Shown one piece after another: positions 45,102 through 55,650 of a stretch of 64,000 bases of DNA. Under the pieces are notes generated by a model. It was not told the DNA's origin. It saw only the letters and a program-made list of their open reading frames with translations, and did no database searches. Position 1 is the first letter of the stretch. Each line of letters begins with the position of its first letter. Source of the DNA: Gnetum montanum (lineage: Eukaryota > Streptophyta > Gnetopsida > Gnetales > Gnetaceae); assembly GCA_015680685.1 (NCBI GenBank), contig MNCI01006836.1:63575-127574 (forward strand), in the 5' to 3' direction. Both the position numbers and the translations under genes were made by a program.

Positions 45102-46520
45102 TGATTGACATACAAAGATTCTTATATGTAGTAGCCATAAGATAGGAAGACACCTAGTGGCTGACAACTGATCAAGACAACAACTCAACTCTATGCATGG
45201 AACCAACTGATAGCTTGACTTATGCCTATATCGATAGTATAGATACATTAGAGCATGTCCATCACTAACATCCAAGTCCTGACATCGAAAATATCAACTA
45301 GGAAAAGTTGGAAATGCTTGATAAGTTTAAGCAAGGGCCCCTTGAGTTAAAATCATTTCCCACCAGTATGGAGTACACATTTCTCAAGAATGGAAAATCA
45401 GTAATCATTAACTCTAAGCTCGCTCCTCAAAAAAAAGAAAGACTACTGAAAATGATAAATAATTGGTCAAAATCCTTTACTTGGTCATATCTTAAATTAA
45501 CCATAATAGATCCTAGGATATTCCAACATAGAATTTACACTGACCCCTCCATGAAGCCTTGAGGACAACCACAAAGGCAATTGAACCCTAAGCTTAAGCA
45601 AGTGGTTAAAGAAGAAATTGAACAACTTCTAAAAGTCGGGTTTATCTACCCCACTACTAATAGTGAATGGGTTAGCTCATTAGTCATTGTGCCTAGAAAG
45701 GGAGGTAAATAGAGGATGTGTATAGAATTTAGGCTACTAAACATGGAAACATCTAAAGACCATTTTCCATTTCCATTCATTGACCAAGTCTTAGATACCA
45801 TTGCAACGCATTGCTATTATAGTTTTCTAGATGGTTACAGACAACCAAATTCAAATAGCACTAGAAGACCAAGCCAAGACCACATTCACAAGTCCTTGGG
45901 GGTCATTTGTATAGCAATAGATGTCATTTAGCTTGTGCAATGTCCTAAAAACATTTCAACATCTGGTTCTAAGTATATTTTAGTAGCAAATAGGAAATGG
46001 TATGGAGGTTTTCATGGAAGATTTCTCCACCTATGGAGTGGACTTTGAACAAGCATTGGACCAATTAGAGTAAGTGTTAAAATGATGTGTTGAAATCAAC
46101 TTAAGGCTCAATCAGCAAAAAATCCATTTAATGGTCCAAGTAAGAATTGTATTAGGGCATAATATTTCACAAATAGGGATAGAGGTAGATCCTGAAAAGA
46201 TTAAAGTCATCTAAGGAATCACTTGTCAACCTGAAATTGTAAAAGATATCTAATCATTCTTTGGACATACTGGCTATTATAGACACTTCATTAAGAACTT
46301 TTTGAAGATTTAAAAACCATTGGTAGAATTAACAAAGGACATACCCTTTGAATGGACCTGGGAATGTGAGCTAGCTTTCCAAACCTTGAAACAGAAGCTC
46401 ATAGAAACACCCATTCTACAAGCTCCTAACTAGTCCAGATTATTCCATATGATGACTGAAACATCCAATTTTTCTTTAGGAGTTGTACTTACTAGTTAGA
46501 TGACCAAAAACATCCCTATT
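45102..46520 (+). pseudogene. Element B reverse transcriptase
   Basis: Resumes element B after element C. 45308-45562 is open and carries the pre-RT segment (GPLELKSFPTSMEYTFL, FTWSYLKL). RT landmarks follow: KVGFIYPTTNSEWVSSLVIV, RMCIEFRLLN, KDHFPFPFIDQVLD, SFLDGY, TTFTSPWGSF, and the catalytic box as FMED instead of FMDD (MEVFMEDFSTYG, about 46.0 kb). Then VLGHNISQIGIEVDP, YYRHFIKNF and PFEWTWECELAFQTLK. The protein is very close to Athila RT. The changed aspartate, at least ten stops and frameshifts show it is dead. Confidence 0.8.
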
Positions 46521-47660
46521 ACATTCACTATGCAAGTTGAAGTATTGCTAGTGCACAACTCAACTACACCACAACAGAAAAAGAGTTAATGGCTATGGTG
46601 TTTGTACTAGAAAACTTTAGGCACTATGTATTGGGCTATAAAATATTTGTACACATGGATCATAGTGCAATATAGTTCCTAATGAATAAACCAATGGTAA
46701 GCCCTCCCATCATACGATGGCTCATGATCTTACAAGAGTTTTGATGAGTCATCATTTGGGCAACTGCGATATCGTGTACGTGATATCATAGCCCAACCAC
46801 GATATTGCATATGTGATATTGCAGCCTGTCTCCTCATCTATAAATAAGAGGTAGATAAATCATTTATTATCATTAGGAAATAATTCAGTTAGTTTGTAGT
46901 GTTTCATTTCTTTCTATCTCCCTTTTCCTCTCAGTGTATGCCCATAGTGTGGTGATTGTAATTGTATGACATCCTTTATTCGAGTGTGACGTACTTGGAC
47001 ATGCACATGATTGGCAATAAAGATTGAGATTAGTTCATCATTTTAGCATTCACTTAGCTTAATCATTTAATTAATTGTTATTTACTGCATTCCTAGTTAA
47101 TATCTTCTCACCCTTAAACTCATGTTAAAATGCAGAATGAGTACAACTTAATTACGAGCATTTAAGTGTGACTACTTGGTAACCCAGTAGCGTACCTAGG
47201 ATCTATGCTTAGTAATCCCAGTGGTAGTCATGCACGAAGTCCAAGATGTGTATGTATAATCAAGGAACAGATGCTCATCGCACTTAGGCTAGTTTAGATT
47301 CTCTCACCCTTTCTCTACTAGCTTAGATAATATTACTTTCCATTGCCTTCAGGAGTAGCATTAGGTTAGAAACACATCATACATCTCACTCTAGACTAAA
47401 CCATATGTGATAAAGCTAATACTAGTCTAGGTGGGAAGACAATGAACTATGACCTAAGGCTTACTGTCTAGATGCCACAACTAGTCCATCTGCGGAGTTC
47501 AACTAAATCGTGCTTGTAATGCTCTTATTCATATGGTTGAGTGTAGGGGTACCTCGCCACTCATCAAGTTTGATCTTACGATGATCGATCACAAAGGCAC
47601 CGAGAATGTTGTTGTTGATCATTTATCTCGGTTATAATGGGACAACAAAGAGGATGAATA
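46520..47660 (+). pseudogene. Element B RNase H, split by a solo LTR
   Basis: Before the LTR the reading gives YTTTEKELMAMVFVLENFRHY and IIRWLMILQEF (near 46740). After it, from 47572, DLTMIDHKGTENVVVDHLSR. Joining the flanks at the AGTTT duplication restores the usual RNase H order in frame, which shows that the LTR inserted cleanly into an existing pol. Confidence 0.8.
46742..47566 (+). repeat. Solo LTR of the A/B family inside element B
   Basis: 825 bp from TGATGAGTCATCATTTGGG to GGTACCTCGCCACTCATCA, flanked by AGTTT at 46737-46741 and 47567-47571. It contains two GATATC palindromes plus GATATT variants (46768-46823) and a TATA box at 46839-46848. No internal element sequence is attached, so it is the product of LTR-LTR recombination of a complete insertion. 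Confidence 0.9.
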
Positions 47661-47799
47661 TCCAATTTTTGATCATTTTGTTGATGAACTCCTCTTTGTA
47701 GGTGTAATAAACAATCAATTAACCACAAATACAAATTGGTATAGTAGCATTCTTACCTATCTTCTCACACAAAAAACACAAGGGCTAGACAGTGAAAAA

Positions 47800-48650
47800 A
47801 AACAATAGTTTCTTCACTAAGCCAAATAATTCATGGAAATCAACAGACACCTTGTGGCTTGGTTCGATGGTGTGTTCCTAATGTAGATCAATTGTGAGTT
47901 CTCCAAAATGCTCATGAGGGCCCTTGTGGGGGTCATTACAATGGGAGATGAACAACCATTAAAATCTTGCTTGCAGGATATTATTGGCCTAGATTGTTCT
48001 GAGATGCTCATCATTTCATTCAATCTTATGAGCACTGCCAATGCGATGGGGAATGACTACTAGAATGGAAGGTCCATAGCAATGGATTCAACCTTTAAAA
48101 CCCTTCAAAATTTGGGATATTGATTTTATGAGGCCTATTACACCAATGTCCAATGGAAGAGCACACATTGTTGTTGTTGTTGACTATTTTACAAAGTGGG
48201 TAGAAGTAGCTGTTGTTACCAATTATACATCATCTACCACTGCACGATTTGTTCAACAAAAAATTGTAAATAGGTTTGGCATGCCTCATGCACTTATTTC
48301 TAATAATGGTACACATTTCACAAGTGCAAATTTTCAAAAGTTGATGCAATGCTTAGGAGTTGAGCATAAACTAACTACACCATATCATCGTCAAGTGAAT
48401 GGTCAAGTTGAAGTCACCAATAGGGAAAGCACAAAAATTTTACCACAAACCATTAGAAAATACAGGCAAGATTGGAGCACCAAATTGATCGATGCTCTTT
48501 GAGCCTACTGCTCCACATGGAAACTCCATATAGACTACTCTCCCTATGAGTTAGTGTATGATAAACTTCCAACACTTCCTATCCAAGCTAAAATTCATAC
48601 ATTATCTACAGTGTGTGATTTCAACCTTGACCTTAGTCTAGCATAAAAAA
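47800..48650 (+). pseudogene. Element B integrase
   Basis: A decayed zinc-binding part (GPCGGHYNGR, HFIQSYEHCQC) precedes the catalytic core. The core is open at 48128-48502 for 124 codons: VVVDYFTKWVEV (first D region), SNNGTHFTSANF, in which the second catalytic aspartate of the usual SDNGTHF is asparagine, and YHRQVNGQVEVTNRE with the glutamate. After a stop near 48502 the C-terminal part (TPYELVY-like, 48.54 kb) continues. The changed aspartate would abolish activity. Confidence 0.8.
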
Positions 48651-48969
48651 ATGGTTAATGAATCTTAACTTGCTAGATGAAAACTAATTAGCTACCCTAT
48701 CATCTAATGAACTACACAAGGCCTTCAACAAACAACGTCATGAGCTAAGAATTCGAAAAGTCAAATACCAACCAGGATATAGGGTTCTTTATTGGAATCC
48801 TGCACATGTACTACAATGAACTAAATCTCAAATGTTGTGGGAAGGACCCTATATCATTCATGAAACTTTTCCTTTAGGGACCATGATGATTTATAAACCT
48901 AAAAGCCTAGGTAGAAAAGTATTAGTAAACATTTAGCAAACCAAACCCTTCCATGAACCTAAAACAGCC

Positions 48970-50945
48970 AATACTAATACTACTTCTAGTGATGGACAAC
49001 CTTGCTCATTATTTCAAATCTCCTCCTTCCAACTCAATCATGGGGAAGATAGCCACCGATGCTAATCATTCTAAGCCCTAAATTTCTTTTGTATTTATTG
49101 TTTTACACATTTTTCATTTTTACTTGTTTTTGTTTTACACCATCATTAACATTTTTACTATTTCTTTTCCTATTTACATTTTTTTTATTTTTTCTCACTC
49201 ATCATATAATAAATGCTCATGATGGTGGGATGGATTGTACTATAATGATGTTGATTGCTAATGTTTAGTTTTTACCTTTGACTTTTAATGTTAATGCTAA
49301 GATGTAATTTCTTTTGATAAAATAGGTAATGAGTCCATGTCATACATTTATCCATTCAACTCTATGGTCTCCCTTTGTTTTGGAAACGTACTATTCCTTT
49401 TTCTAAGAAAATTTATTAAAGAATTTGTGGCTTAGTATTCTTCAAACCAAAGAAGGATTCAAATGGACTGAAAAGGGTGTGACTTCAAGGGGATTCAACA
49501 CATTTGTGCTGGCTATTCTCTTGGGTACTTGGATATTTTTCATAGGTTTTCCGCCATTCTGTTATTGACCAATATCAAGAAGTTGACTAAAACAAATAAG
49601 TCTTTGCATGGTGTGGTTCTCACTTATAAAAACAAACCCTAGTGAGAATTCAAAGCACACCCCTTAGACATGATACTGAAACATGGGATACAAGCACTGG
49701 TTATGACAATAGAAAGATATGTTACCCATTCTTGAAGGTTTCCTCTAACTATGGCCCTTCCTCACTTCCTATTTCTCCATTTTTCTCCTTTTGGAATGGT
49801 AGTTGTTTTGTAAAAGCATTCTTGTTGCTTCAGGAGGATGGATTGGTCAAGTGTGTTGATGTGAGGCCACTAGATGTGGTTCATTTTAATCTGGATTTGG
49901 GCTAAATTTTATTAAGTCACCTTAACCACTTACCACACAAGGGACTTTACACAACCTTGATTATTACGATTTCATTCCATTCCATTCTCTCTTTCCGTAT
50001 TGCTTTCCATATTCCACCTCATTGCCAATTTTATGATTAGTCTATATCTTGGTTGATGCATTGTTATTCTTTGTTAAATTATTGTGGGTAATTTCTTAAC
50101 CATTATTTCCATATGTCATTCCTAGAGCCTATGGACTCTTTAGTTTGTGGGTTTGTCAGGGCATAAAAGACATGAGCCTACTTTGGGGAGGATCCATTAG
50201 CATTTCTTTATGGTGCAATTGTCAAGTTCTTTCCCTTGAACATTTTTTGTAGTCAACTATTTCCTATTTCACCCCATCCATGGCATCCATTTTTGTTTTA
50301 TTAGCTTCACCATTATTATTCCTCTAATCTTCCTTGTTTTTTTTGTCTATCCTATTGCTACCGAAGGTTCACTCTTAGTTGTGGGGCCTGTGACAAATGT
50401 TTCCATTTCATTGCTCATCTCACACCTACACCTTGGGTAGTTATCAATTACAAACCTCTAATCTAGTATCTACCATACCCACAATCTAGCCCAGCTGCTT
50501 CATATTAAGGCAAGGTATCACTTACATTATATCTTATCTATCCTAGCTAATTTGTGATTGTGTTGTGTGTGCAGATGGTAATCACATGAACAATAGACTA
50601 GGATAGGAGGGAGCACTCAAGATGAACTAGAGCTAGAGAATTCAATCAAAGAACACACTTAATCATGTGGTCATGAATGAATAACAGTGTGCACAATTTT
50701 GACATCAGTAACAACACACCTCATTTTCTTTCCTCTGTCTCTCTCTCTTCAAGCTATCGAATGAGGGTCTAGATGTCATCTATGTACAGTGTTCACCACA
50801 ATGGTTATGAATACCAATGTTGTAATATGTTTATCAATCTGTTCACCGGGCACTTTAAGTCTTTCTTTCCATGTCACCGTCAATTCTCATTTAGTCAATA
50901 ATTCCATACCTTCCCAATGTTTTGTAAAGAACTCAAGGACGATTT
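48970..50945 (+). other. Long 3' region of element B downstream of pol
   Basis: About 2 kb between integrase and 3' LTR, equivalent to 5340-7325 in element A. Apart from the short stretch at 49.79-49.99 kb that is also found in A, no coding frame is recognised. The 87-codon frame at 49642-49905 overlaps that stretch. Confidence 0.55.
49790..49990 (+). pseudogene. Short reading stretch shared with element A
   Basis: Reads EDGLVKCVDVRPLDVV, then a stop and KGLYTT, matching 6455-6213 (minus) of element A at protein level with conservative differences. No known domain. Confidence 0.4.
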
Positions 50946-50965
50946 TTCATTCAGTCATGGGAGTA
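50946..50965 (+). other. Polypurine tract region of element B
   Basis: TTCATTCAGTCATGGGAGTA directly precedes the 3' LTR. It is identical in its last part to the corresponding position of element A. Confidence 0.55.
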
Positions 50966-51800
50966 TGATGAGTCACGATATCAGATCCTTGATATTGAAT
51001 ACGTGATATCAGAGATGTCAAGGCAATATCAAACATGCAATATTAGAACTTGTCTCATTGCCTATAAATAAGAGATAGAGCACTTGGTTTTGCATAGTTT
51101 TTCTTAGTCCTTTAGCCGAACTCTTGCAGTTTTTCCTTTCTAGAGTTAGAATTATCTCTGAGTGCCCACAATAGGAGTCATAAAGTGAATGGATCTTTAT
51201 TCGAGCATTGTGTACCTAAGCAAACCTTGTGTTCGGAAATAAAGAAGAACTTTGTGATAAACCTTGTAACATTCAGAATAGATTATTTATTATATTTAAT
51301 GTTATTTATAGTTATTTAATGCTTTCATTAGTTCATTGATGTTGTTTTTATAGAATTATTCATCTTCAACAAGTAAGCACACTCAGTATGACCACTTCGA
51401 GTATACATGGAACACTTGGTAACCCAGTAACCACTAGCGTTTGGTAATCCCAGTAGTGTTACACTAGTTCAAGATGTGTCTGGCAAGTGGGAATAGATGT
51501 TGGTGTTAGGACTAGTTAAAGCATAGTTGATTAGTTAAATTAAATTAGTTATTCAATTATTTCATTTCTTCATTTTAAGCACTAGGAACATAAAACATAA
51601 AAAGCATAAAAAATCATATACCTCAAGTTTACTTAACCATACAATTGTGCCTTACAACTAAGCTTGGGAAGACAATGATCGCACAACCCATCCTTGTTCT
51701 GTGTAAGTGCATAAGCACTTAATCCTTGGAGTTCAACTAGATCACACGTGAATGCTCATATTCCTATGGTTGGGCGTGGGGGGTACCTTGTCACTCATTG
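50966..51800 (+). repeat. Element B 3' LTR
   Basis: 835 bp from TGATGAGTCACGATATCAG to CTTGTCACTCATTG. It aligns with 24630-25447 along its length, including GATATC variants (50979-51050), TATA box (51062-51071) and the downstream CACTCAGTATGACCAC block. Confidence 0.8.
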
Positions 51801-51805
51801 AATAA
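51801..51805. repeat. Target-site duplication of element B (right), AATAA
   Basis: Matches 24625-24629, 27 kb away, and confirms that both LTRs belong to one insertion. Confidence 0.75.
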
Positions 51806-52005
51806 GATCTTGGAAAATTTGGAAGCCTTCATCCAAGCCTTGTGGCATCCTTGTAGGCTATGGAGTTTGTACTAATGACTATAAATAAGGATAAATGGCT
51901 TGAGGTTGTGCGATTGGCATTGGAATGGGCTCAAGTAGTTGTGTGACACTATCATAGGTGGGCTGAAAATGGAGAAGGAGGTTTGAGTTGGTACATAAGA
52001 AATAA
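51806..52005 (-). mobile_element. Element D, right part (N-terminal gag side)
   Basis: GATCTTGGAAAATTTGG continues element D after the element B insertion: joined to 24624 it lines up with 42.80-42.83 kb of element C. The rest reads as a low-complexity, proline/serine-rich gag N-terminus on the minus strand and gives way to element E near 52005. The exact boundary cannot be fixed. Confidence 0.4.
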
Positions 52006-52009
52006 AGAG

Positions 52010-52770
52010 AGTAAACATAGGTCATTTAATATCACTAAAATATTTTATGAACTATCTATAAAACGTTGACAAACTAAGGAATGATCTTACCTCCTCAACA
52101 TTCTTAGCAGTTGGCCAATTCTTAATAGCCTTCACCTTGGTAGCTTTCATTTGAATTTTATTTTTAGAAACCACATGCCCTAAATATTTCATTTCCCTCT
52201 TGAATAAATGAATTTTCTTCACATTGATCACCAACTATACCTCCTTGAATTTAAGATAGACCATTCTCAAGTGATCTAAGTGCTCTTCCTCATTAGAGCT
52301 ATACATCAAAACATCATTAAAAAAGATAATAAAACACCTTCCAATCAAGCCCTTCAATACATCATGTACCAGCCTCATAAATGTAGCAGGTGCATTTGTG
52401 ACCCAAATGGCATCATCAACTACTCAAAAAATCCAACTAGTATCTTGAAAGTTATCTTTCATTTATCACTAGGCCTGATTATGATTTGATGGTATTCACT
52501 CTTCAAATAAAATTTTCTAAAAATATTTGCATTGATAAGGACATTAACAATATCATCCATTCTTGGAATAGAAAACCTATATGTCACTATTATTTTATTC
52601 GCTTTTCTAGAATCAATGCACATCCTTCATTCATTGCTATAATTATTTGGCACTACCACTACTAGAATTGCATAAGATAAAATGGATTTTCTCATGAAAC
52701 CATTTGTAAGTAATTTTTGTACTTGCCTTTGCGATTCAGCTTTATGATTTGGTGCCATACAGTAAGCCCT
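52010..52770 (-). pseudogene. Element E reverse transcriptase (3' truncated)
   Basis: Order of motifs on the minus strand: SQRQVQKLLTNGFMRKS, RMCIDSRKANKIIVTYRFSI, PRMDDIVNVL, KFYLKSEYHQIIIRP, MPFG, FMRLVHDVLKGLIGR, FFNDVLMYS (in place of the YxDD box; its first aspartate is lost), KYLGHVVSKNKIQ, VKAIKNWPTAKNVEEV and FLSLSTFYR. The reading ends soon after, at the junction with element D. Stops are frequent but the frame is mostly kept. Confidence 0.75.
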
Positions 52771-53279
52771 TTCATTTGATGTGGTAGCATTAGGAATAAA
52801 ATCAATATGATGCTATACATTGCTCATTCATGGCAATCGATTTAATTTCCGCTTGAACACCTTGAAAAATTTCTTCTTTAAGCCTAGCCCACTTGTAGAA
52901 AGTTTGACCTATACATGATCATGATTAGTAGCAGCTATTGTCACAACAACAAAATCAAAACCTATTTCATCTTGTTCCTTAATATATTTTCCCTTTTCAA
53001 AAAGGATTAAGTAAGCATTAAGTGAGCATTGCTACCTCACTTATTTAACCATCATAGGAATTAACTCATGGATTCCATTAGATCTAGCTACATTCCATAC
53101 ATTTCTTACTCCACCAAATCGAAAACCATTATCAAAATCCCAAGGTCTACTAATAATTTCATTCACACAATCTATTGAAAGCACACCACACTTTACAACA
53201 TCATGAAAACCTCTAATTTAAAAATTTAAGCTACATTGCTCCCTCATCTCTTGGAAATAATCTTTAGATAATCATTATA

Positions 53280-53640
53280 CTTTATAGCATATAGGATAAG
53301 GATTAGATGCCAAACCCAATCTAGGAACTACTCCAAAAGAAATAATGTTTTCTTGGGCTTCTTTATCAATCAAAATAGGAATACATTCCCCACTAAGAAA
53401 AACTCTAGCTTCAATCTGAAATAACAATTTCTAGAATGGGTTCTCCTCTATTCACATTCCTCATGAATGAATAAGAATTTAATTTAGAAGCTTTCTTAAT
53501 TTTTTAACCATTAGAATTACCCCTCTAAAGACCTTGGCTTAATGTCTCCTTAACCTCCATGATTACACATGTTTTCCCTTGGCTACCTTGTGAAGTGGAC
53601 ATTTTTATTGCTTGTATCTTCATTCTCCATACTTGAAGCA
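53280..53640 (-). pseudogene. Element E protease remnant
   Basis: Reads ILIDKEAQENIISFGVV where chromoviral proteases have ILIDSGATHNFIS, so the S-G of the active site has been lost. It lies between gag and RT as expected. Confidence 0.5.
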
Positions 53641-54666
53641 CTATATCTTGAATGAGCTACTTTCTTAACTCTTAACTTCCTTTCCTTGGTCATTCTTGGC
53701 CTTTCCCTTCTTATCACTAGTTTTTATTTTCTTGTCATGGTTTCCCTCCTTATCTTAGATTTGAACTTGGATTCCTTGTCCTTCCCCTTGAAAGTTTGTT
53801 TTCTCCTGTTTTTGAATCCACTTAATTTATTTTCACTCTTCAATACCAAAATCATAAGTCTCATAAATATTTTATGGCTTACAAAAAGATAAATCCTACT
53901 GATACATGATTTTGAGACCTCCTAAAAAGATTGAAGCCTATTCAATTTTCTTCAAATTTACCTTAGGTTTATGGAATAGATCATAGAATTCAATGTAGAA
54001 TTATTTAAAATCCTTATCACCTTACATTAGGAATTTTAACTTCCTAATGGTCTTTTATCTCTACTAAGACTATTCAAATTTCTTTTTCAACCTATACTTC
54101 TTCAGAGTCCAATCTCTAATGGATTGACTATTTTATCTTTCATAACCCTAAAACTATTTTTCCCACCAAGTAGAAGCCATAACTTCTAATATGAATTTAG
54201 CAATAGGTACCCTCATGTTATTTGTTACCTATTCCAACTCAAATTATTTCTCAAGTAATATATACCATTGAAAGTCTTCAACTCAATGTATAAAAATCTA
54301 GCAACATTATAGAACATTCTAGCAAGAATTTCTTCATTCTCCTCTTCAAGCTTACCTAGAGAAGAAGTAGTTACTTGGAGACCTCAAAATTATCATATGA
54401 GGAATAGGATTTTCTCCCATTTGAATCACTGGCAAATGGATTCCAACACTCCCATATCTAGATTGTCCTTCCTCTTGCTGATTATGAAACTTCTTCATTG
54501 AACATGCATACTCATCACCTCTACATGTCTAGATATTTCTAGGACCAATATTTCTATTAGTCTTTGCACTGATTTCATCTAAATAAGAAACCATCATCTA
54601 GAAGGTAGACTTCATGCTCTCCATGCCTCTATTTAAAAATTTCACCTATTTCTTCTTAGGCACCAT
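53640..54666 (-). pseudogene. Element E gag remnant
   Basis: The ATG at 54666 gives MVPKKK, followed by helical segments (MESMKSTF, VSYLDEISAK) and, around 54.2 kb, ILEVMASTWWEK, which resembles the ASKWW segment of gypsy gags. It is heavily broken by stops. Confidence 0.5.
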
Positions 54667-54710
54667 CAGCAATTATCAAAATTCTCAACCAAATTCAAGC
54701 AACAATAAAC

Positions 54711-54730
54711 ACAAAGCTCTTATATCAATT
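54711..54730 (-). other. Primer binding site of element E (initiator Met tRNA type)
   Basis: The element strand reads AATTGATATAAGAGCTTTGT, which is the common TGGTATCAGAGC site with three changes. It lies about 45 bases before the gag ATG. Confidence 0.6.
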
Positions 54731-55389
54731 ACTTTAAATTAGGTTTACTTCAATTAAAATCACCTTTTAATAATAAATCTAGGTATCATGAAAAGATAAT
54801 TAAATTATTAAAAAGAATGAAAACTAGCTATCTTCAATTTCTTTCAAAGAAGATTACAACAAGATTGCCAAAACCTACAAAACATCCAAAACCACTTAAA
54901 CACTCACTTGATTCTATAGAACATGAGGGTTTACAACTACATAATGGTCATACTCAATACAAGACACAACCGATGAAGAATATCTTCAACAACTAAAATT
55001 GAAAATTCAATACATAAGCATAACTATAATACATAGGCTAACACACAACAAATTGATCTTGAAGATAGAACACTAACACACTTACTCAGCATGCTATAAT
55101 ACTATCTTTCCAAGCTTTCATCAACTTAAGAGCTCTCTCACCAAGACATCTTATGAACTCTACTTTCTCTGTATCTCCATGGTATAAGAATGAAACACCA
55201 ACATATTTATTAAGAAAATAAGATAAAAACCTAAGGAAATTTTGCACAAGCTTAACTTGGGTTTTCCACTTTATTTTTATTTTTCTCCATATTTTTCTAG
55301 CTATATCCAAACTTGGAATGGTATATTTTGAAACTTTTTCCACTATACAAGTCATCTCTAGCCTTCTCAAGTCATTTCTAGTAAAATTG
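54731..55389. other. Probable 5' LTR of element E (inner part), no gene
   Basis: Follows the primer binding site, so it should be LTR sequence. The 138-codon minus-strand frame at 55086-55502 has no recognisable motif and overlaps the repeated AGATGTCTC words. Confidence 0.35.
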
Positions 55390-55650
55390 GAACTTTTGGA
55401 AGAGACATCTTTTGTGAGTGGGAGATGTCTCCTTTGTGGATGATATGTATCCCTTAAGGCTAAGACATCACCCTTGATATGTCTTCTTAGTTTTAAAGAC
55501 ATCTTCTTTCTAGAGAAATATCTCCATTACTTTTGAGATGTCTCCTCTACAATGTGAGATGTCTCCTCTAAAGACTTAGCTCTCAGTAGAGACATCTTCT
55601 ATGCAATTCCAACTCCTAGAAAAGATATTTTCTTAACCTTCAAGATATCT
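55390..55650. repeat. Cluster of AGATGTCTC / GAGACATCT words
   Basis: About ten copies of AGATGTCTCC, its reverse complement GAGACATCT, or one-base variants occur in 260 bases, in both orientations and with irregular spacing of 15-40 bases. They probably lie in the U3 part of the element E LTR. No such cluster is seen elsewhere in the window. Confidence 0.65.

Larger units (their letters stand above)
24630..51800 (+). mobile_element. Element B: Athila-like Ty3/gypsy retrotransposon, interrupted by element C and a solo LTR
   Basis: Plus-strand element with LTRs of 818 and 835 bp, target duplication AATAA, primer binding site, gag, protease, RT, RNase H, integrase and a long 3' region in the standard order. 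Subtracting element C with its orphan segment (28271-45101) and the solo LTR (46742-47566) leaves about 9.5 kb, a normal Athila size. RT reads KDHFPFPFIDQ and FLDGY, RNase H reads DHKGTENVVVDHLSR, all close to Athila. It is dead: stops and frameshifts occur throughout, and active-site residues are changed in protease, RT and integrase. LTR divergence is visibly greater than that of the nested element C. Confidence 0.85.
52005..54730 (-). mobile_element. Element E: chromovirus-like gag-protease-RT remnant
   Basis: Minus-strand Ty3/gypsy remnant with primer binding site, gag, protease and RT, cut off just after RT. RNase H, integrase and the 3' LTR are missing. RT motifs are closest to Reina/CRM-type chromoviruses. 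All domains have stops. The 5' LTR probably begins at 54731 and runs upward, but its outer end could not be found. Confidence 0.7.

Noticed and set aside
55086-55502. 138-codon minus-strand frame
   Set aside because: No domain motif. It lies in the probable LTR of element E and across the AGATGTCTC cluster, so it is most likely chance.
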